Source of the DNA: a virus
Direction: 5' to 3' (one strand)
Virus record (IMG/VR): IMGVR_UViG_3300021425_000192
Location: 1-24,190 of that record
Length of the DNA: 24,190 bases
Below the pieces are notes generated by a model. It did no database searches and was not told where the DNA came from. It saw only the letters and a program-made list of their open reading frames with translations. A program made the translations under genes and the position numbers. Below are positions 1 through 9,634 of this stretch, one piece after another. Position 1 is the stretch's first letter. Each line of letters opens with the position of its first letter.

Positions 1-1134
1 GCCTTTTTCGTTGTAAGACTCTACAAAAGCGTTTACTTCGTTTACAAAAGAAAAGCCTGGCTTAGTTCCGCCTTTTCCTACGTTTGGCTTTTGCTTGTTA
101 GCAGCCATAGCTATTTTAGCATTGTTGTCTATAAAATCTGTAAAATATCCTAAGAAAGCGTCTGTTAAATCTTCGTTTTTTAAAACGTCTAGCATTTCGT
201 CTTTTTGCGCAGGCGTTGTAGCTGTTAAACCGTTATCCGCTAATAGTTTGTCTAACCATACTGTAGCGTAAGCTGATTCCGAACCTTCTGTTCTATCAGC
301 TGTAAAACCGCCGAATATAACAGGTCTTAATTTTTCAGGATCTGATTTAGCTAAGTTCATCATACCGCTAATAACTTCTCTTCTTGAGTCTTCATTCCAC
401 TTACCACTAGCACCAAGCTTCCTAGCATCGTTAACAAATTCTGATAGTTGAGTTTCAAACTTTAAGTCTACTTGCTTTGTAGATTGTAGCTCTGGTAAGC
501 TAATAAGCTTTTCACCATCTTTGTAATATCCGCCAACTTGTTTTTCACCATTTATTACAGGATTCCAAACTACATGGTTTTTAAAGCTGCCGTCTAATAG
601 CTGCGTGTGTACTAGCTGCTCCAGTCTAGTTGGATTAGGATCTGGATTTTTTTGATTAGCTATAGCATTAGAATAAAGTGTATTAATATGATCTTTATCT
701 CTTTTGTAAAGCTTAAACTTATCTTTTATGGAAGCCAGCTGATTAACCTCTTGCAGCTTTTTATTTTTGCCTACAAAAGGACTTTCAGATCTTTTAATTA
801 ATCTATAAGCTTCTTCGTTGTCTTTTTCTATTTCTTCAGTTAATGTAGCGTTTACTGCTGGGCTATTTGCAAGATCAAGATTTAAAGGCTTTTTAGATAA
901 ATCTTTAGCGTAGTTTTGTAAATCTTTTATTTCATTAGATACAGGTTGGTTTGACTCTTGCAAGTATTTATTATAAGCAGCTTCAGTATTTTCTAAAGCT
1001 TGAGAAGCAACTTCAGATAAATCTGTAACACTTTTATTAATGTACTTCACGAACTCAGTACTCCTAGCAGTGTTGTACTTAGTTTGAGCGTCGTTCAGCC
1101 TTGTTAATGATTTTTGTAAAAAATTTAATGACAT
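1..1134 (-). CDS. Hypothetical protein after the ejection-type protein (3' end cut by window edge)
   Basis: This frame is open for 378 codons from an ATG at 1134 and runs off the left edge without a stop, so the protein is partial. It begins MSLNFLQKSLTRLNDAQTKY. The first 160 or so residues are charged, Asn/Lys/Glu-rich and probably helical. The middle has short aromatic stretches such as VVWNPVINGE and VGGYYKDGEK. I see no signal peptide, membrane segment or catalytic motif. It starts 9 nt after the stop of the glycine-zipper protein and uses the same codon style. Its position after the stabilisation and ejection-type genes is where podoviruses encode further internal virion (cargo) proteins, so that role is a reasonable inference from position only. 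Confidence 0.75.
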   Translation of the reverse strand, partial: MSLNFLQKSLTRLNDAQTKYNTARSTEFVKYINKSVTDLSEVASQALENTEAAYNKYLQESNQPVSNEIKDLQNYAKDLSKKPLNLDLANSPAVNATLTEEIEKDNEEAYRLIKRSESPFVGKNKKLQEVNQLASIKDKFKLYKRDKDHINTLYSNAIANQKNPDPNPTRLEQLVHTQLLDGSFKNHVVWNPVINGEKQVGGYYKDGEKLISLPELQSTKQVDLKFETQLSEFVNDARKLGASGKWNEDSRREVISGMMNLAKSDPEKLRPVIFGGFTADRTEGSESAYATVWLDKLLADNGLTATTPAQKDEMLDVLKNEDLTDAFLGYFTDFIDNNAKIAMAANKQKPNVGKGGTKPGFSFVNEVNAFVESYNEKG

Positions 1135-1143
1135 GTCTATTAT

Positions 1144-2064
1144 TTAATTATTCCCTAAACTTAAGTTAGAGCTAGGCGTGGTTATACTTAAATTGCTAAG
1201 ATCCGCAAATTGAGTTGTAGTATTTCCTGTGCTATTACCAGTACCGCTAAAAGCATTTATAATTGTTGGTGCAGCGCTTAAAATATTGCTAAACAAGTCA
1301 CTGTTTGCTTCTTGCTGCGCTTGAGCCGTTTCAGTTTGCCCGGCTAATTGTTGAGCAGAAAAGCCTAAAGCTAAAGCTTCTCTTTCTGCTTGCATTTGTT
1401 GTACGCTCATAGCGCCTTTAGCTTCTAGCTTTTGAATATCCATACCAGCTTTACCTCTAGCAAAATCAATTTGTCTTTGTGCATCAGCAATTTTAAACTC
1501 AGCCTGTCTAGCTTGTTCAGCGCCTTGAGCTTTTAATCTTTCGTTTTGAGCTTCTTGACTACCAATGTCTGCGGCTATTTGTTGTCTAACTTGCGCGTTT
1601 TGTTTAGCTAAAAGTCCAGCAATACTAGCTATACCAGCAGCACCACCAGCACTAGCTCTAGCACTTTGTAGCACAGCCGCTTGTGACTCCTCAGCCATTT
1701 GCCTTTGATAATCTGCAGATTTTAAATTAACAGTCAAGTCTTCATACTTGTTCTCTGTAGATATTTTTGATAACGGATTTTCAAGACCTTCAAAAGCGTT
1801 AGTCATACCAGCAAAAGGATTTGATATTTCTGCGCTAGTAAAAGCGTCTAATTGACTTTGAAATTCAGCTTGTTGTTGAGCTAAATTTTCATCGATTATG
1901 TCGTTTTCTTTACCGGTCATATACCCACCAAGACCACCAATGATTGCTCCACCAATAGCGCCAACAGGTCCAGCCGCTGCTCCGCTAGCCGCACCTGACA
2001 CTGCTCCACCTAGAATATCTGTAAAAGTGTTCTTTAAAGGACTTTTTAATTCTCCGTAACTCAT
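1144..2064 (-). CDS. Ejection-type internal virion protein with glycine-zipper segment
   Basis: A 306-residue protein. Residues about 17-50 are a Gly/Ala-rich hydrophobic stretch with repeated small-xxx-small spacing (GGAVSGAASGAAAGPVGAIG and onward), a glycine-zipper membrane-insertion type. After a linker comes the block YEDLTVN near residue 107, then a long Ala/Gln-rich helical region (about 115-250) including ASAGGAAGIASIAGLLAKQN and IGSQEAQNERLKAQGAEQAR. The tail is Ser/Thr/Asn-rich. This architecture is what I associate with podoviral internal or DNA-ejection proteins (T7 gp14, P22 gp7/gp20 type) and with a family common in marine phages. It follows the giant stabilisation gene, as expected for an ejection protein. 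Likely role: leaves the virion with DNA and helps form the envelope channel. No enzymatic motif is seen. Confidence 0.7.
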   Translation of the reverse strand: MSYGELKSPLKNTFTDILGGAVSGAASGAAAGPVGAIGGAIIGGLGGYMTGKENDIIDENLAQQQAEFQSQLDAFTSAEISNPFAGMTNAFEGLENPLSKISTENKYEDLTVNLKSADYQRQMAEESQAAVLQSARASAGGAAGIASIAGLLAKQNAQVRQQIAADIGSQEAQNERLKAQGAEQARQAEFKIADAQRQIDFARGKAGMDIQKLEAKGAMSVQQMQAEREALALGFSAQQLAGQTETAQAQQEANSDLFSNILSAAPTIINAFSGTGNSTGNTTTQFADLSNLSITTPSSNLSLGNN

Positions 2065-2093
2065 TTTATTCTTTTATTATATTATTATTACAT

Positions 2094-5000
2094 CTATTTA
2101 CTGCTTTCTATAGCGTTTAGCGCTGCTGAAAACAGCTCAGATTTATTATTGAAGTCATTGTTTCTCCATACAACTCTTGCGTAGTAACCTTTAACGCTTG
2201 AATGTTCAACTGGGCTAGACGTTGAAGTAATCACAATCTCAAGAAGACTGTTAGGATTAAATATAGGACTACCAGTTACATAATCTGTGTTAGTTGTAAC
2301 GTTCGCAAAGTTTCCAACACCTAGTGTTAAGTCAGTTACTATTTGTCTAGAATTAAACGACTGTATAAGACCAAGACTTTCGTTTTGACCTATAGATTCT
2401 CCTAGGCCGAATATCTTCACGCCTCCATCTGAGTCTAACGAATCAGGGTCAAATCGAGTAATTCTTAACTCCATAAGCGACTGTATAGAAGATAAATCTA
2501 TAACCCCATAATCAAAAGTTATCACTAATCTTTGACTACCGTCAGGATGCGGTGTAATACTAATAGGATTTCCTAAAGATACGTTTAGTTTTTTATTAGC
2601 TTCTTCCGCGTTTAACGCTACAGCGTTTGATTTATGCATGAAATTATTATGCCACTTATTTTCTTTGTTTTTGAAATTGATTGACATACCTACTTCTAGA
2701 TCTGTTCTAGCATCACTAACCCACCATCCATCATGCGCTAAGTTTGTTGATAAAACCCTGTCGTTTGAATTAGGTATAATTTTAGCTTGAGATCCTTCGT
2801 AGTTAATATAAGTAAAGTCTTTTACTATTCCAGGTGACTCGTTATATATCAAAGCAACTCGTGGCTCTTGACCAGTATAATTTCCTTGATGATAACCAAC
2901 ATGATAACCATAAGCAGCGCCTTCGTTGTCGTGGTGATAAGTTCTTGCGTTTAAGTGACTGAAATATTGATTTTTCAAACTATAACCTTGTGCACTAGCA
3001 TAATATGTATGAAAACTAGTCCAAGTGTCTAGACTTTCGTCCCAAGCAATAACAAGACCTTCGTTTATTGGATCTTCAATATCTAAAGCTTTAAACGTTT
3101 GACTAGATATTAAATACTCGCCTTTATCAATATCGTAGCTACCGAAAAGATAATCTTCACCTTCTCTAGCTTCAGTTAAATATTCTTTAAAGTACGAGTC
3201 CATACCTTCATCAGATATTAATGTCATACCATCTTTTGATAATCTTATAACAACGCCTCGCTTAGCGTCTGTAAAATAAGATCTAAAACCGTAATGAGCA
3301 AAAGATTCTGGATTATTTGATATACCGTATTCTCCATCAAAAGCAATAGACTGTCCTAAAACCCTATTTGTAGCTAGTAGCTCTGGATTTGAGTCAGCTT
3401 TAAATATAGCGTCTTTATTAGATAAAACTTTTAGAATCTTATCTTCACAAAGAACAATTAAGTCGTTAGCTCGAGAAAATAGTTTTTGTACTGTACCGTG
3501 ATCAGGATTAAACCTTTTAGTTATACCTAAAGCTTCTATAAACTGATTGGTCTCATTAAAATTACTGTAAGAGTTGTATATTCCTGAGAAAATTAAACCT
3601 TCACCAACCTTAACTTCAGCATAATCATCATATATACTAGAAGCTTTTACACCTTTTTGTATTCTAGCTCCATTAAAACTGTTGTTAGCTGTAGATATTT
3701 CTATACCATTACCAAAGCAGAAACAATTGTAATAAGGCAAAGCTATAGGTAGAACTAAATCATTTACCAATCTAAAGTTAGATAAATGAGTATGTCTTTT
3801 AACGAGTATAGTATTACTGTTAACAACGCTTTGAGCAACAGTAACATATACGTGCTCTCCAACGTTTAATCTTCCGCCTCTGTATTCTTGAATTTTTAAT
3901 ACTACATGGTCAGGAGCTGGTGGAACAGTTATAGTAACAGCTTGATCTAATGTTAACTCTGTAAAAATATCATCGTTTATACTATGTCTACCAACGTTGG
4001 TTCTAACACCTGTAACTACTATAGGCGTTAAATCTACTTCATCTAAAATGCTAACGGCGCCATCACCGTCTACGTCGCTAGTGTATAGTTGTGGGAAAAA
4101 TGTATCACCAGCCTGAACATTACTATTTAAACTTAAAGAACCGCCAGGACCAGGTACTAAAGTTGAATAATAATAAGCTTCAACCATACGCCCAACTTTA
4201 ACAAACTGCTCGTCAGTATCGTCGTCTAGTACAATAGGATAAGCTTGTGAAGCTTCGTAATATAAATCCGTATCGTAATTAGGTTTAGGCCTTGTTTCAA
4301 ATACACCTTGAGTTTTAGCTGTGTTAGGGCCAGGCAGCGGACCTATGTCATTATTTACTATTAAAGGTCTGTCTGTTTTAACATAAACAAAAAACTTACC
4401 TTCAAACTGAGCTACCTCGTCAGAAACATCTCCTCCATCGGTGTCTACTAAAAGCTGTGGTGGTGGCTCATTTGTTATTCTTTGAACAATATACTCTAAA
4501 GTTAAATTATCAGGCTCATAAAAGTTTGTCATGTTTGAAAGCGCTGGATCTGGAGGACCAGATCTTCTATGAGCTCTTTTTTGAACTAATACATCACCTT
4601 CTTGAACTTTATTTCTATGATCAGAGCTAAATATTAATACACTGTTAGCCCCTTCTGATATACTAGCGTTTATTTCTTCAATACTAGTTTCATCTACAGT
4701 ACTATCTTCTATAAAATGCAAAACTTGCTCTAACGGTAAAACGTGATAGTCTAACGATGTATCTTTAACGAAGAACTTATAAGACTTAGCCCAACTAGGA
4801 TGTGGGTTTTTAACAGATACAGTTAGCCTTTGTGTTTTATTAGCGTCTTCTGGACCTACCTTTATAACAGCTTGCCTGTTGGTTAATACAGGTGTTTCTC
4901 TACCAAGCTCATCTCTATAAACAATACCAACTTGATAAGATCTAAAAGACTTTATAGATTCTTGTGGTATTCCAAAATTAGGATTAACACCTGAGTATAT

Positions 5001-8000
5001 GTCTTCAAATAATTCTATTACACCATCGTCTGAACTAATACCTACAGACACTGGACTTCCATCAGGACCTAAAATTTCTGCTTGTATTTGGTTTACATAA
5101 GTGTATAGTCCAACTTCAAGATTAACTTTAACATCGCTTGATGCTATGATTTGTCCAAGATCTTCGTTTGTAATTGCGTTTTCAACTAAGTTGTAATCTT
5201 TCAAATAATTTCCATACACAACTCTATTAGCTGTAACTTCTTGAGCTTTAGCATTTCTTGGAACTGAGTCGAAAGGCCTTAACATTTGGTTAGGATCTAT
5301 TGTTAAACCTAAAGTGTTAGCGTTAAACGGATGTAATCCAGTATAAGATCCGTTAGCTGGTAGATTAAACTCACCGTCTCTAAAGTCGTATTTTTTTACA
5401 GCATATATATTTGTTGCTTCTTCACTTTTAACTAAAAGCTCTACCGCCTTAACATCATGAGGTATATTTTTAGGTGCCCAGTCTATTAATCTAAGTGATT
5501 TTATTTCGTTAATTAAAGATATATAAAAGTTTGGCCAATCAATTTTTTGATTTAATGTTCTCCAAATAACAGTTGTAAAAGGAGCTAAACCAGAATACTC
5601 ATTATCTTCATACTGGTATCTATAAGAAAATCTTAACATAGCTTCTCTTAAAGCTCTTTCATCACTAAGCCTATCGCTGTTATCTACTTCAGACTCTAAA
5701 CCTACAGACCAAACTTGAGGAAGTGGTGGACCATAATACCTATAGTCTCCGTCTGGTGTTAAGCCTTCGTGACCCCAACCTTGAGGAGCCGTAAAATAAG
5801 GTGACTTTCTGTTTTGAGCATCTTCAGGAAGTAAAGCTGCGTTTTTAGTGTGATCACCTTGACCTATAGTTTGTAAAGTTCCACCTCCACCTTTTCTTAA
5901 AAAATTTCTACTCAAATCACATCTAAGTGTTGGATCTAATGGTTTTTTAGCGTTATTTTCTATTATTCTAATAGTAACAACGTATTGACTAAAATGATGA
6001 GTTGTCGAGAAAAAGCTTGGCGGCAAGTTTATATTATTACCGTCAACACCTACTACAACCTCACCTGCAGGGTTAGTTCCATCATTAAAAGTTCCATTAA
6101 CTAACTTGTTGTTTAAAAATATAAACTTTTGCGTTAAGTCGTTGTAATAGTTGCCTAAGTTATCTTTCCAACCGTTTTCATCAAACACTCCGTTTACTAC
6201 AGCGCCACCACCATTAGGTCGCATGTTTATGTGCTCAATTTTTTCTATTCTTGCTCTAACTCTATCAGCAAAACCATCGTGCCTTCTAGTAGCATACCTT
6301 GCTAAATTTGTACCTTCGTAATACATTACGCCGAGATCTTGACCACCACCACCGCCAACTAATGGGTTGCCGCTATCAAGTATTGAATGGTCTGTACTGT
6401 AAGCGTTTGGCCCTCCTTGAGAATAATCAACGTCAGTATATTGACCAACAGCTTTACTGTTTCTAACGTTACCTTGTCCTTCTAGCACAATTATATCTCC
6501 TACTTGAAAGCCGTGCGGCTGCACTACAAATCTACCTGGGCCAGTAGGTCTAAAAGCTCCATTTTCATTTTGTTCTATTCTACCATTATGAAGATAGCTT
6601 TCCATACCCGCAGGGTTTCCAATACCCCAATATTCATTAATAGCAGCAATATTATCTAAAGGTCCAGATAAATTAACTTGAGAAAATAATCCACCTAAAT
6701 GATAAGCTTTGTCTACAGGGTGACTGTTAGGCGTTAATGGACCTGACATTGTGTTGAATTGATAGAAAATATCACCTTCAGGATTTGCGTCACCTGAATA
6801 ACTTCCACCAGGACTAAAGTATTGAAGCACTTCAGTGTTGTCGGATGCTGCGTTAGCGCCTCTAATACCACCTGTTCCTCTGTACTGAAAAAACAAGTCT
6901 AAATCTCCTGGATCATCTACACTGTTGTTATACTGCGCACCATCCCAAGAATAACCACCTACTTGAGCTATTGGGCCTCCAGTGTAGAGTATATGCCCTC
7001 CGGTTGGATCATCAGGTAAGTCAAAAGGATAAAGTTCTATTAAATTAAGAAACCCTGAGTTTAAGTATTTTTTAAATACAGGGTATGGCACGGCTTGATT
7101 GTTGTCTGCGTCTACAATGTTGGTCGGAAAATCTGAATGTACTGGAAACATAAGCGTCTGTATGTCAAACTTGTCGTATTCTCCATATCTTGTAGAATTG
7201 TCAGACATACCTAAAAATCCAGCACTAGCACCTATTTCCTCTTGATATAATATATATGAATCGTAACCGCCGATATATTCTCTACCAAAACCTCCAGCCC
7301 AAGCGTTCCAACCTAAAGTATCAGGAACGTCAAGAGTTAAACTTGCTCTAAAATCAGCTATTTGATCATTAGCCATAGCATCCCAGTTACCACCAAGTAT
7401 ATGTTCAAAGTTGTAAAAACTATCTACTTCAACATTGTACACTCCACCAACGTAACCAGTATTTTGCAGTTGACCCGGCCCTTCTGTTGGAGCCATAAAT
7501 CCAGCTTCATTCAAAAACGCAATAGGAAATTGTAGAACTTTACCTTCTGGGTGATTAGGATGTATAGGAAAAGGATGTGTCATAACACCTCTTGTTTTAC
7601 CTACTATACTATTTTCGCTGCTTATAGCGCCACCTGAAATATCTGTTAAAACTTTCAAGTGCTCTTCAGGGTTTGGTCTTAAAACTGTGCAGTGTGATTC
7701 AATCACACCACCTAAGCCTGTATTAATAGCATTAGCTGCTATAGCGCCATTAGGATGATGACCTGTAAAATCCCACTCAGGTACGCCTTGAAAACCTATG
7801 TTGTCGTCTGAGTTTTCTTTTAAAAGTCTAGTATGGAAAAATCTTCTATCAGTAATCCAGTCAGGATATATTGATTGCGCATCAGATAGTGTTCCGACTC
7901 TAGATCTTAATATATTTATTTTTTTAGGCTCGTTTTTAGAGTCTGTAAAAAATATTAACCCATCAAAAACATTTATACCAGTTATGTATCTATTACCGTA

Positions 8001-9632
8001 GTCAAAGTCTAATATTCTTTTAGACTTAAAAACAACATTATTGAAAGGAGGTATTATAGCGTTAATAAAAACGTTTTGATCATCTTTTAAATAAATTCTA
8101 TAATTAGCTCTATCAACATAATCTACGTATATAGCGTCTATGTCGTCATTAATAGGAGCAGCGTTAGGCTGTACAGTAGCTTCAGTACCTATTATGTTGT
8201 CGTACTGATAAACACGCATGTCTTCTCTAACGTCTAAGTTACGCATGTTGAAACCATCAACATCAAGTTGTATATACGATCTACCTTCGTTATCAACGCC
8301 ATACTCACTTACGCCAGATCTTATTTCATAGACATCGTTAAATATTAAGTCCATTAAACCCATGTCTGTAACGCCACCGCTATTTGTCATACTTTGCGTA
8401 GGCTCATACTCATATATAGCGTCAGATCTAATAACAACGTTTCTTCCGCTTATTCCATCTGGTGGTAATACTTGAGGATCTACAACTGGAGGCTCTACAA
8501 CTGGAGGATCTACAACCTCGCCGTCTTCGTTTACATAGTATCCTGGCACGCCATCTTCAAAACTACGGAACAAAGTGTTAAAGCAATAACCATTAGGAGC
8601 GTCCTCCATTCCAAGTAGCTCATTGACGCCAAGCCCGTCTTGATCAATATTTGTTATCTGTTGAAATAAGCCAGAAAAATAAAAGGTAGAGTTATTTAAA
8701 GGTCCAGGATTTTCATCAAATTGACCATTAAATACTAATTCGTTGAGATCAGGAATTGCATCATAAATAGTTATGATACTACCTTCTACTTCTACCTGAA
8801 TTAGCCCTCCACTAGCAATTTCAATAATTTCTTTAAGATTTTGTGCTTTTTGTTCACCGCTTTCAGCGTGAGCCATAAAGTATGTTGGACCATAACCAAC
8901 GCCCGACAACAAATCACCGTTTTGAGGATTAGCAGGGGCATCTGGAAGAAATTGATTGTCAAATCCACCGTTTTCTGGAGATGGCTCGTAATAAATAGTA
9001 ATAACATTGCTTAATATAGACTCACCGGAGTAAAATGTTGGAAACACATAGTCATTAAACCTAATATAAGCAGCTCTTCCAGCAAAAATAGTAACGTCCG
9101 GTAATACATTACCAGCGGCTATGTCATTTTGATTTCCTCCAACCCCTTGGCCGTCTTCGGCTAAACAGCTAGTGTCATAATTCCCATCAGTAAAGCTAAA
9201 GGTAAAACTTCTAGGTGTTCCAGGAACAAACACAGGATCGGTAGGATCTACTACTGGTCCACCTACATCTGGCCCGCCTACTATTGGTCCTCCATCTTCT
9301 GGAAAAATGTTGTTAACGTGTACTGAGTCTTGTACAAAATGATAGGCTAGGTCGTTAGCTTTGTCTACAGAAGTACCTACTATTTTAGCACTTGCAAAGC
9401 CTGTTAGTCTAGGTCCAAAAGTATTATTAGGAAGATCTCCTTGATGTCCCCAACGATCTAATGCTATGATTTCAACGTTAGCTCTAATAGTTTCTAGCGC
9501 TCCTTGATTACCTTCAGAAGAACTACTAACTCTTATATTTAAAGCCTCACGGTATAAACCTTGGCCTACTAACCTCTCATCAAGGTCAAGATTCATTCCA
9601 CCTTTAACAAAAGTTCTTTTTAACTCAGCCAT
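2094..9632 (-). CDS. Giant tail stabilisation / muzzle-type protein (2512 aa)
   Basis: The N-terminus has VKGGMNLDLDERLVGQGLYR and EALNIRVS, the signature I associate with the stabilisation/muzzle family of crAss-like and marine phages. Other family-like blocks are YITGINVFDGLIFFTDSKNE and PKKINI (about 547-575), FSYRYQYEDNEYSGLAPFT (about 1334-1352), VTANRVVYGNYLKDYN (about 1460-1480), GEYGISNNPESFAHYGFRSY with SKDGMTLISDEGM (about 2094-2150), and a C-terminus of KGYYARVV then ELFSAALNAIESSK. Expected role: distal part of the short tail, sealing the channel below the connector rings (compare P22 gp10/T7 gp12). It is unusually long. Residues about 140-370 form a module bounded by Pro/Gly pentapeptide repeats, and about 690-1320 is Gly/Asn/Tyr-rich sequence I cannot assign. 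The ATG at 9632 follows the connector gene by 2 nt. Confidence 0.85.
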   Translation of the reverse strand: MAELKRTFVKGGMNLDLDERLVGQGLYREALNIRVSSSSEGNQGALETIRANVEIIALDRWGHQGDLPNNTFGPRLTGFASAKIVGTSVDKANDLAYHFVQDSVHVNNIFPEDGGPIVGGPDVGGPVVDPTDPVFVPGTPRSFTFSFTDGNYDTSCLAEDGQGVGGNQNDIAAGNVLPDVTIFAGRAAYIRFNDYVFPTFYSGESILSNVITIYYEPSPENGGFDNQFLPDAPANPQNGDLLSGVGYGPTYFMAHAESGEQKAQNLKEIIEIASGGLIQVEVEGSIITIYDAIPDLNELVFNGQFDENPGPLNNSTFYFSGLFQQITNIDQDGLGVNELLGMEDAPNGYCFNTLFRSFEDGVPGYYVNEDGEVVDPPVVEPPVVDPQVLPPDGISGRNVVIRSDAIYEYEPTQSMTNSGGVTDMGLMDLIFNDVYEIRSGVSEYGVDNEGRSYIQLDVDGFNMRNLDVREDMRVYQYDNIIGTEATVQPNAAPINDDIDAIYVDYVDRANYRIYLKDDQNVFINAIIPPFNNVVFKSKRILDFDYGNRYITGINVFDGLIFFTDSKNEPKKINILRSRVGTLSDAQSIYPDWITDRRFFHTRLLKENSDDNIGFQGVPEWDFTGHHPNGAIAANAINTGLGGVIESHCTVLRPNPEEHLKVLTDISGGAISSENSIVGKTRGVMTHPFPIHPNHPEGKVLQFPIAFLNEAGFMAPTEGPGQLQNTGYVGGVYNVEVDSFYNFEHILGGNWDAMANDQIADFRASLTLDVPDTLGWNAWAGGFGREYIGGYDSYILYQEEIGASAGFLGMSDNSTRYGEYDKFDIQTLMFPVHSDFPTNIVDADNNQAVPYPVFKKYLNSGFLNLIELYPFDLPDDPTGGHILYTGGPIAQVGGYSWDGAQYNNSVDDPGDLDLFFQYRGTGGIRGANAASDNTEVLQYFSPGGSYSGDANPEGDIFYQFNTMSGPLTPNSHPVDKAYHLGGLFSQVNLSGPLDNIAAINEYWGIGNPAGMESYLHNGRIEQNENGAFRPTGPGRFVVQPHGFQVGDIIVLEGQGNVRNSKAVGQYTDVDYSQGGPNAYSTDHSILDSGNPLVGGGGGQDLGVMYYEGTNLARYATRRHDGFADRVRARIEKIEHINMRPNGGGAVVNGVFDENGWKDNLGNYYNDLTQKFIFLNNKLVNGTFNDGTNPAGEVVVGVDGNNINLPPSFFSTTHHFSQYVVTIRIIENNAKKPLDPTLRCDLSRNFLRKGGGGTLQTIGQGDHTKNAALLPEDAQNRKSPYFTAPQGWGHEGLTPDGDYRYYGPPLPQVWSVGLESEVDNSDRLSDERALREAMLRFSYRYQYEDNEYSGLAPFTTVIWRTLNQKIDWPNFYISLINEIKSLRLIDWAPKNIPHDVKAVELLVKSEEATNIYAVKKYDFRDGEFNLPANGSYTGLHPFNANTLGLTIDPNQMLRPFDSVPRNAKAQEVTANRVVYGNYLKDYNLVENAITNEDLGQIIASSDVKVNLEVGLYTYVNQIQAEILGPDGSPVSVGISSDDGVIELFEDIYSGVNPNFGIPQESIKSFRSYQVGIVYRDELGRETPVLTNRQAVIKVGPEDANKTQRLTVSVKNPHPSWAKSYKFFVKDTSLDYHVLPLEQVLHFIEDSTVDETSIEEINASISEGANSVLIFSSDHRNKVQEGDVLVQKRAHRRSGPPDPALSNMTNFYEPDNLTLEYIVQRITNEPPPQLLVDTDGGDVSDEVAQFEGKFFVYVKTDRPLIVNNDIGPLPGPNTAKTQGVFETRPKPNYDTDLYYEASQAYPIVLDDDTDEQFVKVGRMVEAYYYSTLVPGPGGSLSLNSNVQAGDTFFPQLYTSDVDGDGAVSILDEVDLTPIVVTGVRTNVGRHSINDDIFTELTLDQAVTITVPPAPDHVVLKIQEYRGGRLNVGEHVYVTVAQSVVNSNTILVKRHTHLSNFRLVNDLVLPIALPYYNCFCFGNGIEISTANNSFNGARIQKGVKASSIYDDYAEVKVGEGLIFSGIYNSYSNFNETNQFIEALGITKRFNPDHGTVQKLFSRANDLIVLCEDKILKVLSNKDAIFKADSNPELLATNRVLGQSIAFDGEYGISNNPESFAHYGFRSYFTDAKRGVVIRLSKDGMTLISDEGMDSYFKEYLTEAREGEDYLFGSYDIDKGEYLISSQTFKALDIEDPINEGLVIAWDESLDTWTSFHTYYASAQGYSLKNQYFSHLNARTYHHDNEGAAYGYHVGYHQGNYTGQEPRVALIYNESPGIVKDFTYINYEGSQAKIIPNSNDRVLSTNLAHDGWWVSDARTDLEVGMSINFKNKENKWHNNFMHKSNAVALNAEEANKKLNVSLGNPISITPHPDGSQRLVITFDYGVIDLSSIQSLMELRITRFDPDSLDSDGGVKIFGLGESIGQNESLGLIQSFNSRQIVTDLTLGVGNFANVTTNTDYVTGSPIFNPNSLLEIVITSTSSPVEHSSVKGYYARVVWRNNDFNNKSELFSAALNAIESSK
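8476..8520 (-). repeat. 15-bp tandem repeat, three copies, encoding VVDPP-type pentapeptides
   Basis: On the plus strand the units are ggatctacaactgga, ggctctacaactgga and ggatctacaacctcg. The second differs from the first by one base and the third is degenerate at its end. Read on the minus strand within the giant tail gene they encode VVDPP, VVEPP and VVDPQ (residues 373-387), continuing into VLPPD. A more diverged pentapeptide run, GGPIV-GGPDV-GGPVV-DPTDP (residues 114-133), lies upstream in the protein at 9234-9293. Proline-rich runs of this sort usually act as stiff linkers. The near-identical DNA of the first two units suggests recent slippage expansion. Confidence 0.85.
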
Positions 9633-9634
9633 AT

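Noticed and set aside
7798-8001. Open frames on the plus strand across the block (for example 7798-8001, 10146-10331, 11277-11550, 18672-18965, 20101-20325, 21295-21513, 23181-23378)
   Set aside because: All lie inside convincing minus-strand genes, have compositions typical of reverse-complement reading (Ser/Ile/Phe/Leu-rich), no family features and no start context.
8801-9007. Minus-strand alternative frames inside the giant tail gene and the terminase gene (8801-9007, 19109-19315, 19439-19726)
   Set aside because: They are shadows of the main frames; the main frames carry family motifs throughout.
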